Below, piece by piece: positions 1 to 4,946 of a stretch of DNA of 6,915 nucleotides. The notes beneath the pieces were generated by a model. That model was given only the letters and a program-made list of their open reading frames with translations, did no database searches and was not told where the DNA came from. Made by a program: the position numbers and the translations under genes. This stretch comes from DATIXD01 sp035518875. Its GTDB lineage: Bacteria > Pseudomonadota > Gammaproteobacteria > Methylococcales > Methylococcaceae. The stretch is taken from positions 1-6,915 of the forward strand of contig DATIXD010000341.1 in assembly GCA_035518875.1 (NCBI GenBank). The letters run 5' to 3'. Positions within the stretch are counted from its first letter, which is position 1, and every line of letters begins with the position of its first letter.

Positions 1-470
1 CCATCGATGTGAAGGGGCTTCACGTCCTGGACAGGTAGTTTGCCAATCGTGCGGCGGATGTGTTTCTCGATCCGCCCGTTTAGGATGTGATGGTTCTTAA
101 TCTTGCCTTCGATCATCCGCTGGAAATACTCGTCGGCCAATTGCCCCACGGTGCGGGCATTCTTGGCTTCCTCGATCTTGGCGAGTGACATGGCCTTGCG
201 TTCTTGCTTCTCGCCGGCCGGGTCGCGGCCCAGGGCGACTTGTGCGCGTAGCTCCTTGACCGTCTTTCTGGCATCGGCCAGCCCCAAGGCGTCATAGTTC
301 CCGATGCTCATGACTCGGGGCTTGCCGGCAAGCTTGTAGCGGAAACGCCAGAAAGGCTTGGCGTATTTTTCAGGCCAGCATAAATAAAGGCCGTCGCCGT
401 CCGACACAGCGCCGAACCGATCCCCGGCCTTGATTAGCGCCCTGATCTTAAGGTCTGTCAGCTTTGCCAT
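1..470 (-). CDS. Tyrosine-type integrase with DUF4102 N-terminus (partial; C-terminal part lies beyond the window edge)
   Basis: The reverse strand reads open from an ATG at 470 to the left edge, about 156 residues, beginning MAKLTDLKIRALIKAGDRFG. Residues 1 to about 90 match the arm-type DNA-binding domain (DUF4102) of P4-like integrases: an SDGDGLYL turn, then PFWRFRYKLAGKPRVMSIGNY, LADAR and LGRDPAGEK. From about residue 110 (ARTVGQLADEYFQ) the core-binding helical domain begins. The catalytic domain with its R-H-R-Y residues is outside the window, so activity cannot be judged. A GGGAG Shine-Dalgarno lies 7 bases before the ATG. Family members catalyse site-specific integration and excision of phages and genomic islands. 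The gene starts about 80 bases from the cysB terminator and points away from it, the usual arrangement at an island end. It could also be a decayed remnant. No frameshift is seen in the visible part. Confidence 0.9.
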   Translation of the reverse strand, partial: MAKLTDLKIRALIKAGDRFGAVSDGDGLYLCWPEKYAKPFWRFRYKLAGKPRVMSIGNYDALGLADARKTVKELRAQVALGRDPAGEKQERKAMSLAKIEEAKNARTVGQLADEYFQRMIEGKIKNHHILNGRIEKHIRRTIGKLPVQDVKPLHID

Positions 471-488
471 TTCGATGCTCCCGCAAAT

Positions 489-510
489 TAAGTACACCGG
501 TAAGTACACC
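489..510. repeat. Tandem 10-bp repeat TAAGTACACC in the integrase leader
   Basis: TAAGTACACC occurs at 489-498 and identically at 501-510, separated by GG (12-bp period). The pair sits between the integrase start codon and its predicted -10 box, overlapping the predicted transcription start. Short direct repeats next to DUF4102-type integrases are commonly arm-type integrase or excisionase binding sites. Here they could also act as an operator for autorepression. The repeat is directly visible; the role is inferred. Confidence 0.6.
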
Positions 511-513
511 CTA

Positions 514-542
514 ATTATGGGATTGCTTGAGACAATATGCAA
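514..542 (-). promoter_or_regulatory. Predicted sigma-70 promoter of the integrase gene
   Basis: On the minus strand a -10 box CATAAT (514-519, five of six consensus bases) lies 17 bp from a weaker -35 box TTGCAT (537-542). Transcription would begin near 507, giving a leader of about 37 bases and placing the start inside the tandem repeat at 489-510. This is read by eye from consensus only. Confidence 0.45.
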
Positions 543-551
543 TGGCAGGAA

Positions 552-578
552 ATAAAAAAGCCCCGATTGACGGGGCTT
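552..578 (-). terminator. Intrinsic terminator downstream of cysB
   Basis: On the minus strand, AAGCCCCG (571-578), loop TCAAT, and CGGGGCTT (558-565) form a perfect 8-bp GC-rich stem with a 5-base loop. It is followed immediately by a T-rich run (TTTTTTATTT including the last stem bases, down to about 551). It begins 27 bases after the cysB stop codon, so it should end the cysB transcript and insulate it from the integrase region. Confidence 0.88.
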
Positions 579-605
579 CTGTGTGGTCATTGGGTTGGTG
601 TGAAA

Positions 606-1580
606 TCACCTGAGAGGTAACTCGATGTTCCTGAACAAGGCATCGAATTCCCGCTGCTCTCGAATGGCAATGGCCTGCTCGATCAGTTCCCGGGTGAGAT
701 GCGGGGCGAACAGCCGGATGAAATCGAAGATGAAGCCGCGGATGAACATGTCCCGTCTGAGGCCGATCTTGGTGATGCTGCGACCGAACAAATGACTGGC
801 GTCCAGCGCGATCAAATCACTGTCGGCGACCGGGTCGTAAGCCATCCTGGCCACGATGCCGACGCCCAAACCGAGTTTCACGTAGGTCTTGATCACGTCG
901 GCGTCGACGGCGGTCAACGCCACCTGGGGATGGAGATGATGCTTCTCGAAAGCCTGGTCGAGTTGGGAGCGGCCGGTGAAGCCGAAAACATAAGTCACGA
1001 TCGGATAGGCGGCCACGTCCTCCAGGGTGATCTCCTGCTGTTCAGCGAGTGGATGTCCGGGCTGAACCAGGATGCATCGGTTCCATTCGTAGCAGGGCAA
1101 CATCACCAGGTTTTCAAAAAACTCCATCCCTTCCGTGGCGATGGCCATGTCGACGATGCCCCGCGAGGCGAGTTCGGCGATCTGCATCGGCGTGCCCTGG
1201 TGCATGTTCAATTTGATGCCCGGATAACGGCGCATGAATTCCTTCACCACATCGGGCAGCGCGTAGCGCGCCTGGGTGTGGGTGGTGGCGATCGATAGGG
1301 AACCGATCTTGTTGTCCTTGTGTTCTTGGGCGATGTGCTTGATGTCCTGGACTTTGCCGAGAATTGCCCCAGCCAGGGCGACGATCTGCTTGCCGGCGGC
1401 AGTGATCTCGGTCAGGTGCTTGCCGTTGCGGGCGAAAATCGGCGTCCCCAGTTCATCCTCCAACAGCCTGACTTGCTTGCTGATGCCCGGTTGGGAAGTG
1501 TAGAGGCTATCCGCCGTCGCGGAAACGTTGAGTTCGTGCTGAGAGATTTCCCAGATATAGCGCAGTTGCTGCAATTTCAT
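606..1580 (-). CDS. cysB: LysR-family transcriptional regulator CysB
   Basis: This 324-residue protein is a LysR-type regulator of the CysB group and has the same length as Escherichia coli CysB. Residues 1-60 form the winged helix-turn-helix: MKLQQLRYI, then SATADSLYTSQPGISKQVRLLEDELG, then FARNGKHLT. The effector domain keeps the family's inducer-site residues: T100, T102 and Q103 in ATTHTQARYALP, T149 in AIATE, and T202 in FGFTGRS. CysB activates sulfate uptake and cysteine biosynthesis genes with N-acetylserine as coinducer, and the enterobacterial protein represses its own gene. The intact effector site suggests the same ligand, though this is inference. The start is fixed by the conserved N-terminus; the ribosome-binding site is weak. 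A TATAAT box lies about 63 bases upstream and a strong terminator follows. fdxA lies upstream on the same strand across a 259-bp gap. A paralogue such as Cbl is possible but the sequence favours CysB. Confidence 0.95.
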   Translation of the reverse strand: MKLQQLRYIWEISQHELNVSATADSLYTSQPGISKQVRLLEDELGTPIFARNGKHLTEITAAGKQIVALAGAILGKVQDIKHIAQEHKDNKIGSLSIATTHTQARYALPDVVKEFMRRYPGIKLNMHQGTPMQIAELASRGIVDMAIATEGMEFFENLVMLPCYEWNRCILVQPGHPLAEQQEITLEDVAAYPIVTYVFGFTGRSQLDQAFEKHHLHPQVALTAVDADVIKTYVKLGLGVGIVARMAYDPVADSDLIALDASHLFGRSITKIGLRRDMFIRGFIFDFIRLFAPHLTRELIEQAIAIREQREFDALFRNIELPLR

Positions 1581-1642
1581 GGCGGTTTGGGAGATGCGGT
1601 TCGGGGCAGTCTGGCCGGAGTACGATGAGCCGGGCCTTCAAG

Positions 1643-1667
1643 ATTATACCGTCCGCGCTGAAAGCGC
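1643..1667 (-). promoter_or_regulatory. Predicted cysB promoter with overlapping inverted repeat
   Basis: On the minus strand a perfect TATAAT -10 box (1643-1648) lies about 63 bases before the cysB start codon, predicting a leader of roughly 55 bases. No good -35 hexamer is seen 16-18 bp upstream, which suits an activator-dependent or weak promoter. The inverted repeat GCGCT-N3-AGCGC (1655-1667) covers the upstream half of the spacer and the edge of the -35 region, where a bound regulator would affect polymerase. Role inferred. Confidence 0.45.
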
Positions 1668-1790
1668 AGAAATCGGCGGGGTTGGAGGGGGCTGATCAGG
1701 AAAGACTTGAACTAGGGAGAAGTGGGTCAGTGCGACCAGGCAATGGTTCCGAGCGATCGTCCGGAAGGGCGAGTCTTAGTTCCGCATCGA

Positions 1791-1809
1791 TCCTCCCGCC
1801 CTGGGAGGG
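1791..1809 (-). terminator. Hairpin downstream of fdxA, possible weak terminator
   Basis: TCCTCCC (1791-1797) pairs with GGGAGGG (1803-1809) across a 5-base loop, seven pairs including one G-U. It starts about 30 bases past the fdxA stop codon on the minus strand. No T-run follows in that direction, so it may be an RNA-stabilising or attenuating hairpin rather than a true intrinsic terminator. Confidence 0.35.
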
Positions 1810-1839
1810 ACGCATTGCATACGGCTCAACTGGTGAACT

Positions 1840-2163
1840 TTATCTTTCCAGGTACTGAAGCTTGTTCGGTTTGCCGTTCCATTCGTCTGCGGCTTCCAAT
1901 CCTGGTTTGACTTCAGTGATGGCGGGCCAGACTTTCGCGAGTTCGGCGTTCAATTGAATGAATTGCTCCTGATCCGCTGGCACTTCGTCCTCGGAATAGA
2001 TCGCATGCGCAGGGCATTCGGGTTCGCAGAGCGTGCAATCGATGCATTCATCGGGATCGATCACGAGAAAATTGGGGCCTTCACGAAAACAGTCGACGGG
2101 GCAAACGTCCACACAGTCGGTGAATTTGCACTTGATGCAATTCTCGGTTACAACGAAAGTCAT
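1840..2163 (-). CDS. fdxA: Seven-iron ferredoxin FdxA, [3Fe-4S][4Fe-4S]
   Basis: This 107-residue protein closely resembles Azotobacter vinelandii ferredoxin I in length and sequence. Cysteines are at 9, 12, 17, 21 and 25 and at 40, 43, 46 and 50. By family analogy C9, C17 and C50 bind the [3Fe-4S] cluster. C21, C40, C43 and C46 bind the [4Fe-4S] cluster. C12 and C25 would be non-ligating, as in the Azotobacter protein. The C-terminal half (EFIQLNAEL-like stretch, then KLQYLER at the end) is typical and separates it from short bacterial 2[4Fe-4S] ferredoxins. It is a cytoplasmic low-potential electron carrier; in related bacteria it has been linked to redox stress control, but the partner here is unknown. 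An AGGA Shine-Dalgarno precedes the ATG by 8 bases. It lies between the phosphatase gene and cysB, all on the minus strand, with gaps large enough for its own promoter. Confidence 0.95.
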   Translation of the reverse strand: MTFVVTENCIKCKFTDCVDVCPVDCFREGPNFLVIDPDECIDCTLCEPECPAHAIYSEDEVPADQEQFIQLNAELAKVWPAITEVKPGLEAADEWNGKPNKLQYLER

Positions 2164-2298
2164 CTTAAATGTCCTGTAGGGTCAAGGTCATTCAGCGGGC
2201 ACGCGGGCTCGCATGACTGCTGGGTGCGAAGAGACGACAGTTTCGACGCTGTCCGAATGTAAGACATGCCCTGCCGTGTTTCGGTTCATACGGCGGGC

Positions 2299-2326
2299 AT
2301 TTTACATGCTCATCGGGCAATTCCAA
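2299..2326 (-). promoter_or_regulatory. Predicted fdxA promoter
   Basis: On the minus strand, TTGGAA (-35, 2321-2326, four of six) and TAAAAT (-10, 2299-2304, five of six) are separated by 16 bp. The predicted start near 2292 gives an untranslated leader of about 130 bases before fdxA. The -35 box overlaps the T-run of the putative phosphatase terminator. Consensus reading only. Confidence 0.4.
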
Positions 2327-2356
2327 AATGCCGCAAGCGTTCCTATCGGGGCGGCA
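2325..2356 (-). terminator. Possible terminator of the phosphatase gene
   Basis: Beginning 4 bases after the phosphatase stop codon on the minus strand, TGCCGC (2351-2356) can pair with GCGGCA (2329-2334) across a 16-base loop, followed directly by TTTT (2325-2328). The stem is perfect but the loop is long and the T-run short, so termination would be modest. Confidence 0.35.
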
Positions 2357-2359
2357 GTG

Positions 2360-3169
2360 TCAACGAGGGTCTGAGCTCGCTCGGGCGTTGGCCAGCCAGG
2401 CTTGCCATTCCGCAAACAGATTGGCGTCGGTCGCGGCCACCGCCGAACGGGATTGCAGGGCGGGGGCGAAAATTGGTTTCCCCTCCAGGGTTTCTGCGCA
2501 GCCGCCGGCCTCCGTCAGGATCAACGCGCCTGCCGCATAATCCCAAAGTTTCTGCCGGCCGTGCAAATAGACCTGAAAGCGGTTGGCAGCCAGCCAGCAC
2601 CACTCCAGCGCGACCGAGCCGAAATTCCGCTGCGAGCTGTAAGGCGGGCTGGCTGCCAGCGCTGCGGCTAGTTCCGGAATGCGCTTGAAATCAACCACCG
2701 CCATGCTGCGACGGAGCGGTAACCCGACCGGTCGGCAGCGCAGCGGCTGGTCGTTCAACTTGGCGCCTTTGCCCTTTGCGGCGGTGAAACACTCGTCGCG
2801 GATGGGATCGTAAACCACGCCCAGCGTCGGCTGGCGGTCGATCAGCAGGCCCAGCGAAACGCTGAAGAACGGGATGCCAGAGGCGAAATTGCTGGTGCCG
2901 TCGAGCGGGTCCAGGCACCAAAGCCCGCGGTCGCCCGCCAGAATCAGTTCACCTTGGTCTTGTTCGGACATTTCCTCCCCCAGCAGCCGATAATCCGGCG
3001 CCAACGCCTCCAATTCCCCGACGAGCCGCCGCTGCATGGCGATATCCGCGTCAGTCACGATGCTTCCGTCCCTCTTGAAGCGGCGCTCGGATTCGGCGAA
3101 ACGCGGCAGAAGCTCCTCGCGGGCGGCGATCTTGACTATTCGAGTAAGCGCGTCGAGCAGGGTTGTCAT
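2360..3169 (-). CDS. Inositol monophosphatase (SuhB/CysQ) family phosphatase
   Basis: This 269-residue protein has the full Mg2+-dependent, Li+-sensitive phosphatase signature. VTDAD is at 38-42. GEE at 64-66 supplies metal ligand E65. DPLDGTSNF at 87-95 supplies D87 and D90 with the catalytic Thr92. WDYAAGALILTEAGG at 209-223 supplies D210. Length and spacing match the family, so the enzyme should be active. Substrates in the family include inositol 1-phosphate, histidinol phosphate, fructose 1,6-bisphosphate and 3'-phosphoadenosine 5'-phosphate (PAP). The sequence reads as a general inositol monophosphatase type, but motifs alone do not settle the substrate. cysB nearby makes a sulfur-related PAP role thinkable but unproven. 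The ATG at 3169 has no strong Shine-Dalgarno; it was chosen because the protein then begins at the usual N-terminal helix. The gene is divergent from the epsL-like gene, with fdxA downstream. Confidence 0.92.
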   Translation of the reverse strand: MTTLLDALTRIVKIAAREELLPRFAESERRFKRDGSIVTDADIAMQRRLVGELEALAPDYRLLGEEMSEQDQGELILAGDRGLWCLDPLDGTSNFASGIPFFSVSLGLLIDRQPTLGVVYDPIRDECFTAAKGKGAKLNDQPLRCRPVGLPLRRSMAVVDFKRIPELAAALAASPPYSSQRNFGSVALEWCWLAANRFQVYLHGRQKLWDYAAGALILTEAGGCAETLEGKPIFAPALQSRSAVAATDANLFAEWQAWLANARASSDPR

Positions 3170-3422
3170 CGGTGGGGTCGGTGTTGGGAGCGTTTTTTTC
3201 TAGTTTACGCGATGCGTGGTAATCCCAGAAGCGGGAGTCTTGTCCATGGCGTTGGGGCCCGCCCGAGCGTGTGACTTTCTGCTGAGTGTCTACACTTACC
3301 AATTTGGATCGCCGGTTTTCCGAGTTAGACGTTCTATAACTTAATGATTGAATTAGGAAAAGCTGGGCGGTTCGTTCCCGTCATCCGCCATTCATCGGCT
3401 AGTGCGTTCTTAAAGCTTAATC
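3170..3422. other. Divergent intergenic region between phosphatase and epsL-like genes
   Basis: These 253 bases separate two divergently transcribed genes and should contain both promoters. The right part (about 3301-3360) is clearly AT-richer than its surroundings. It has a TATAAC box (3335-3340) facing the epsL-like gene but no convincing -35 partner. A short inverted repeat AGTGT-N2-ACACT lies at 3285-3296. No convincing sigma-54 -24/-12 pair was found. Short reading frames crossing the region show no recognisable protein features. Confidence 0.5.
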
Positions 3423-4643
3423 GTGGTAGGTTCAAACAAACTTCTTAAATACGGCTCGTCGTTCTGCCTGTTGCTATGGAGTGCCGCGTGCCATCCCGCA
3501 GCTGATCCGACCGACACGTTCCAACCGTTCGTCTCGGAAACCGCTGTCTACGACGATAACTTGTTTCGCCTCCCCGGCAATGTCGATCCTGGCGCCGTTC
3601 TTCCCGCGGGAACGAGCAAGAGCGATGTGATAAACCAGCTTTCCGCGGGCGGCACAATCAATTATGCGCTCAGTCGCCAGAAATTCGTCGTTGACCTGCG
3701 TGTAGACGATAACCGCTTCGTTCACAATGAGGATTTGAACAATGTATCCACGAACGATCGGGCCACATGGTACTGGGAACTAGGCAGACAGCTATCGGGG
3801 GATGGGGGCTACGGCTACAAGCGGTCGCTGGCCCCTTTTACCTATAACCGAACCTTCTCCAAAGACATCATTACAGAAAATAACGCCTTTTTTGATCTTG
3901 ACTACGCCTGGCATCCCCGCTGGAAGATGACGACCGGCGCGCGCTGGTTGGAAAGTACGCACAGCAACGAAGTCCGCGCGATCCTAAACAGGCAAAGCGC
4001 AACCGGACTGATCGGCTTGAACTATACGACGCCGTCGAACAATTCCACCGGGATAGAATACAAGTTCGCCGACGTCGATCTGCCGAACCGACCGCTGAAC
4101 CCAGCTTTCCGGATCGACAACCACTATCAAGTGCAAACCGTCAGCGCCGTGCTCGCCTGGAATGTCACGGAAAAGACCCGACTGGACGGCCGGTTCGGTT
4201 ACACGAGCCTTGAGAACCGCCAGTTCACAGACCGCGACTTCAGCGGTGAAACCTGGCACCTGACGCTGGGTTGGGCGCCGACCGTGAAGACGCAATTTAG
4301 CCTTGACGGATGGCGGGAGTTGGAGCCCTCACAGCTCGTGAATGCGACCTATGTGGTCTCGGAAGGCGTGAGTTTCTCGCCGATGTGGAGCGCTACCGCA
4401 AAACTGGCCGTGGAGGCCAAGATTGCTTATGAAACGCGCGATTACACCGGTGATCCAGGCCTCGGAGCAAGGGGCGGTCAACGCCATGACAAGGTGCTAA
4501 GTGGTCAAGTGGCGGTAGTTTACACACCAATACGCAACGCTGAGGTCAGTCTCGCCTACCTGGCCGAGGAACGCGATTCCACCAGCCCGTTTGCGAACTA
4601 TACCGACAACAGCTTGTTTGCCAGTGCGAAGTTGAAATTCTGA
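3423..4643 (+). CDS. EpsL-like outer-membrane beta-barrel protein (exopolysaccharide export type)
   Basis: This 406-residue protein begins with a signal peptide: basic KLLKYGS, hydrophobic core about residues 13-22, and likely cleavage near SAACHPAA (about 20-28). The WSAAC stretch resembles a lipobox but lacks the usual Leu/Val/Ile at -3. The mature part opens with FVSETAVYDDNLFRLPG (36-52), a hallmark I associate with EpsL, the exosortase-B-associated polysaccharide transporter family. It continues as alternating aromatic/polar strands with frequent Asp-Asn-Arg turns and ends in KLKF, a C-terminal Phe typical of BAM-inserted barrels. The predicted place is the outer membrane, with a role in exopolysaccharide passage. 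The GTG at 3423 is the practical start because an in-frame stop lies at 3411-3413; no good Shine-Dalgarno is visible. No exosortase, glycosyltransferase or Wzc/Wza gene is in view, so it appears orphaned. The family call is from memory of the motif. Confidence 0.8.
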   Translation: MVGSNKLLKYGSSFCLLLWSAACHPAADPTDTFQPFVSETAVYDDNLFRLPGNVDPGAVLPAGTSKSDVINQLSAGGTINYALSRQKFVVDLRVDDNRFVHNEDLNNVSTNDRATWYWELGRQLSGDGGYGYKRSLAPFTYNRTFSKDIITENNAFFDLDYAWHPRWKMTTGARWLESTHSNEVRAILNRQSATGLIGLNYTTPSNNSTGIEYKFADVDLPNRPLNPAFRIDNHYQVQTVSAVLAWNVTEKTRLDGRFGYTSLENRQFTDRDFSGETWHLTLGWAPTVKTQFSLDGWRELEPSQLVNATYVVSEGVSFSPMWSATAKLAVEAKIAYETRDYTGDPGLGARGGQRHDKVLSGQVAVVYTPIRNAEVSLAYLAEERDSTSPFANYTDNSLFASAKLKF

Positions 4644-4946
4644 CTTCCGGTCTCTGCTTAACATGCGGCGAGGGATTGCCGGTGTTCCTCGCGCGTAATC
4701 GGTATTCAAAGTCGAGTCGACCCGATGGGCTGTGGGGTCTTCATCCTCCAGCCGGCAGTAAGCGCCGGTGCAAAGAAGTTAGTACATCGAACCCAATCCG
4801 GGTATCATCAAAAAACAAGCACTCCCGAATGCTCTTTCCCAGTTTCGGCGCGGGAAAACGCCGATTCGCCACAAAGCGCCCACCGTCAGGGAGGAGCGCC
4901 ATCGCCGGTCGCGGTGGACGCCACAATAAAAAGACGAGGAGGTTCT
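4644..4946. other. Non-coding gap upstream of the multicopper oxidase gene
   Basis: The 303 bases between the epsL-like stop and the oxidase start contain no supported gene. There is no clear terminator for the upstream gene. A hairpin CCGGC-N7-GCCGG (4752-4768) has no T-run in either direction. A TATCAT box (4803-4808) is the best -10 candidate for the oxidase, but its -35 partner (TTAGTA, 18 bp upstream) is poor. I did not recognise a dyad typical of a CueR-type copper regulator. The oxidase frame stays open upstream to an ATG at 4725, but that stretch does not look like a protein leader. Confidence 0.4.
4936..4942 (+). promoter_or_regulatory. Ribosome-binding site that fixes the oxidase start
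   Basis: GAGGAGG is a near-perfect Shine-Dalgarno sequence 4 bases before the ATG at 4947. The protein read from there begins directly with a Tat signal peptide. Together these favour 4947 over the in-frame ATG at 4725, which would add 74 residues before the signal peptide. Confidence 0.8.

Noticed and set aside
699..1298. A 199-codon open frame on the plus strand over cysB
   Set aside because: It is entirely antisense to a well-conserved CysB, and its composition is typical of a shadow frame.
1625..1910. Small plus-strand frames in the cysB-fdxA gap
   Set aside because: They overlap the cysB promoter and the fdxA 3' end, have no ribosome-binding site of note, and show no recognisable sequence.
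3051..3302. Minus-strand 83-codon frame upstream of and overlapping the phosphatase
   Set aside because: Its 3' half overlaps the phosphatase N-terminus in another frame, and no motif or conserved feature is visible.
3370..3390. Possible sigma-54 promoter before the epsL-like gene
   Set aside because: The stretch has GG but lacks the GC pair at the required 10-bp spacing, so it does not meet the -24/-12 consensus.
4752..4768. CCGGC-N7-GCCGG hairpin as terminator of the epsL-like gene
   Set aside because: It has a short stem and no T-run on either strand, and lies over 100 bases from the stop codon.
4725..4946. N-terminal extension of the oxidase from an in-frame ATG at 4725
   Set aside because: It would bury the Tat signal behind 74 unrelated residues; GAGGAGG sits just before the ATG at 4947, and the extension shows no protein-like features.
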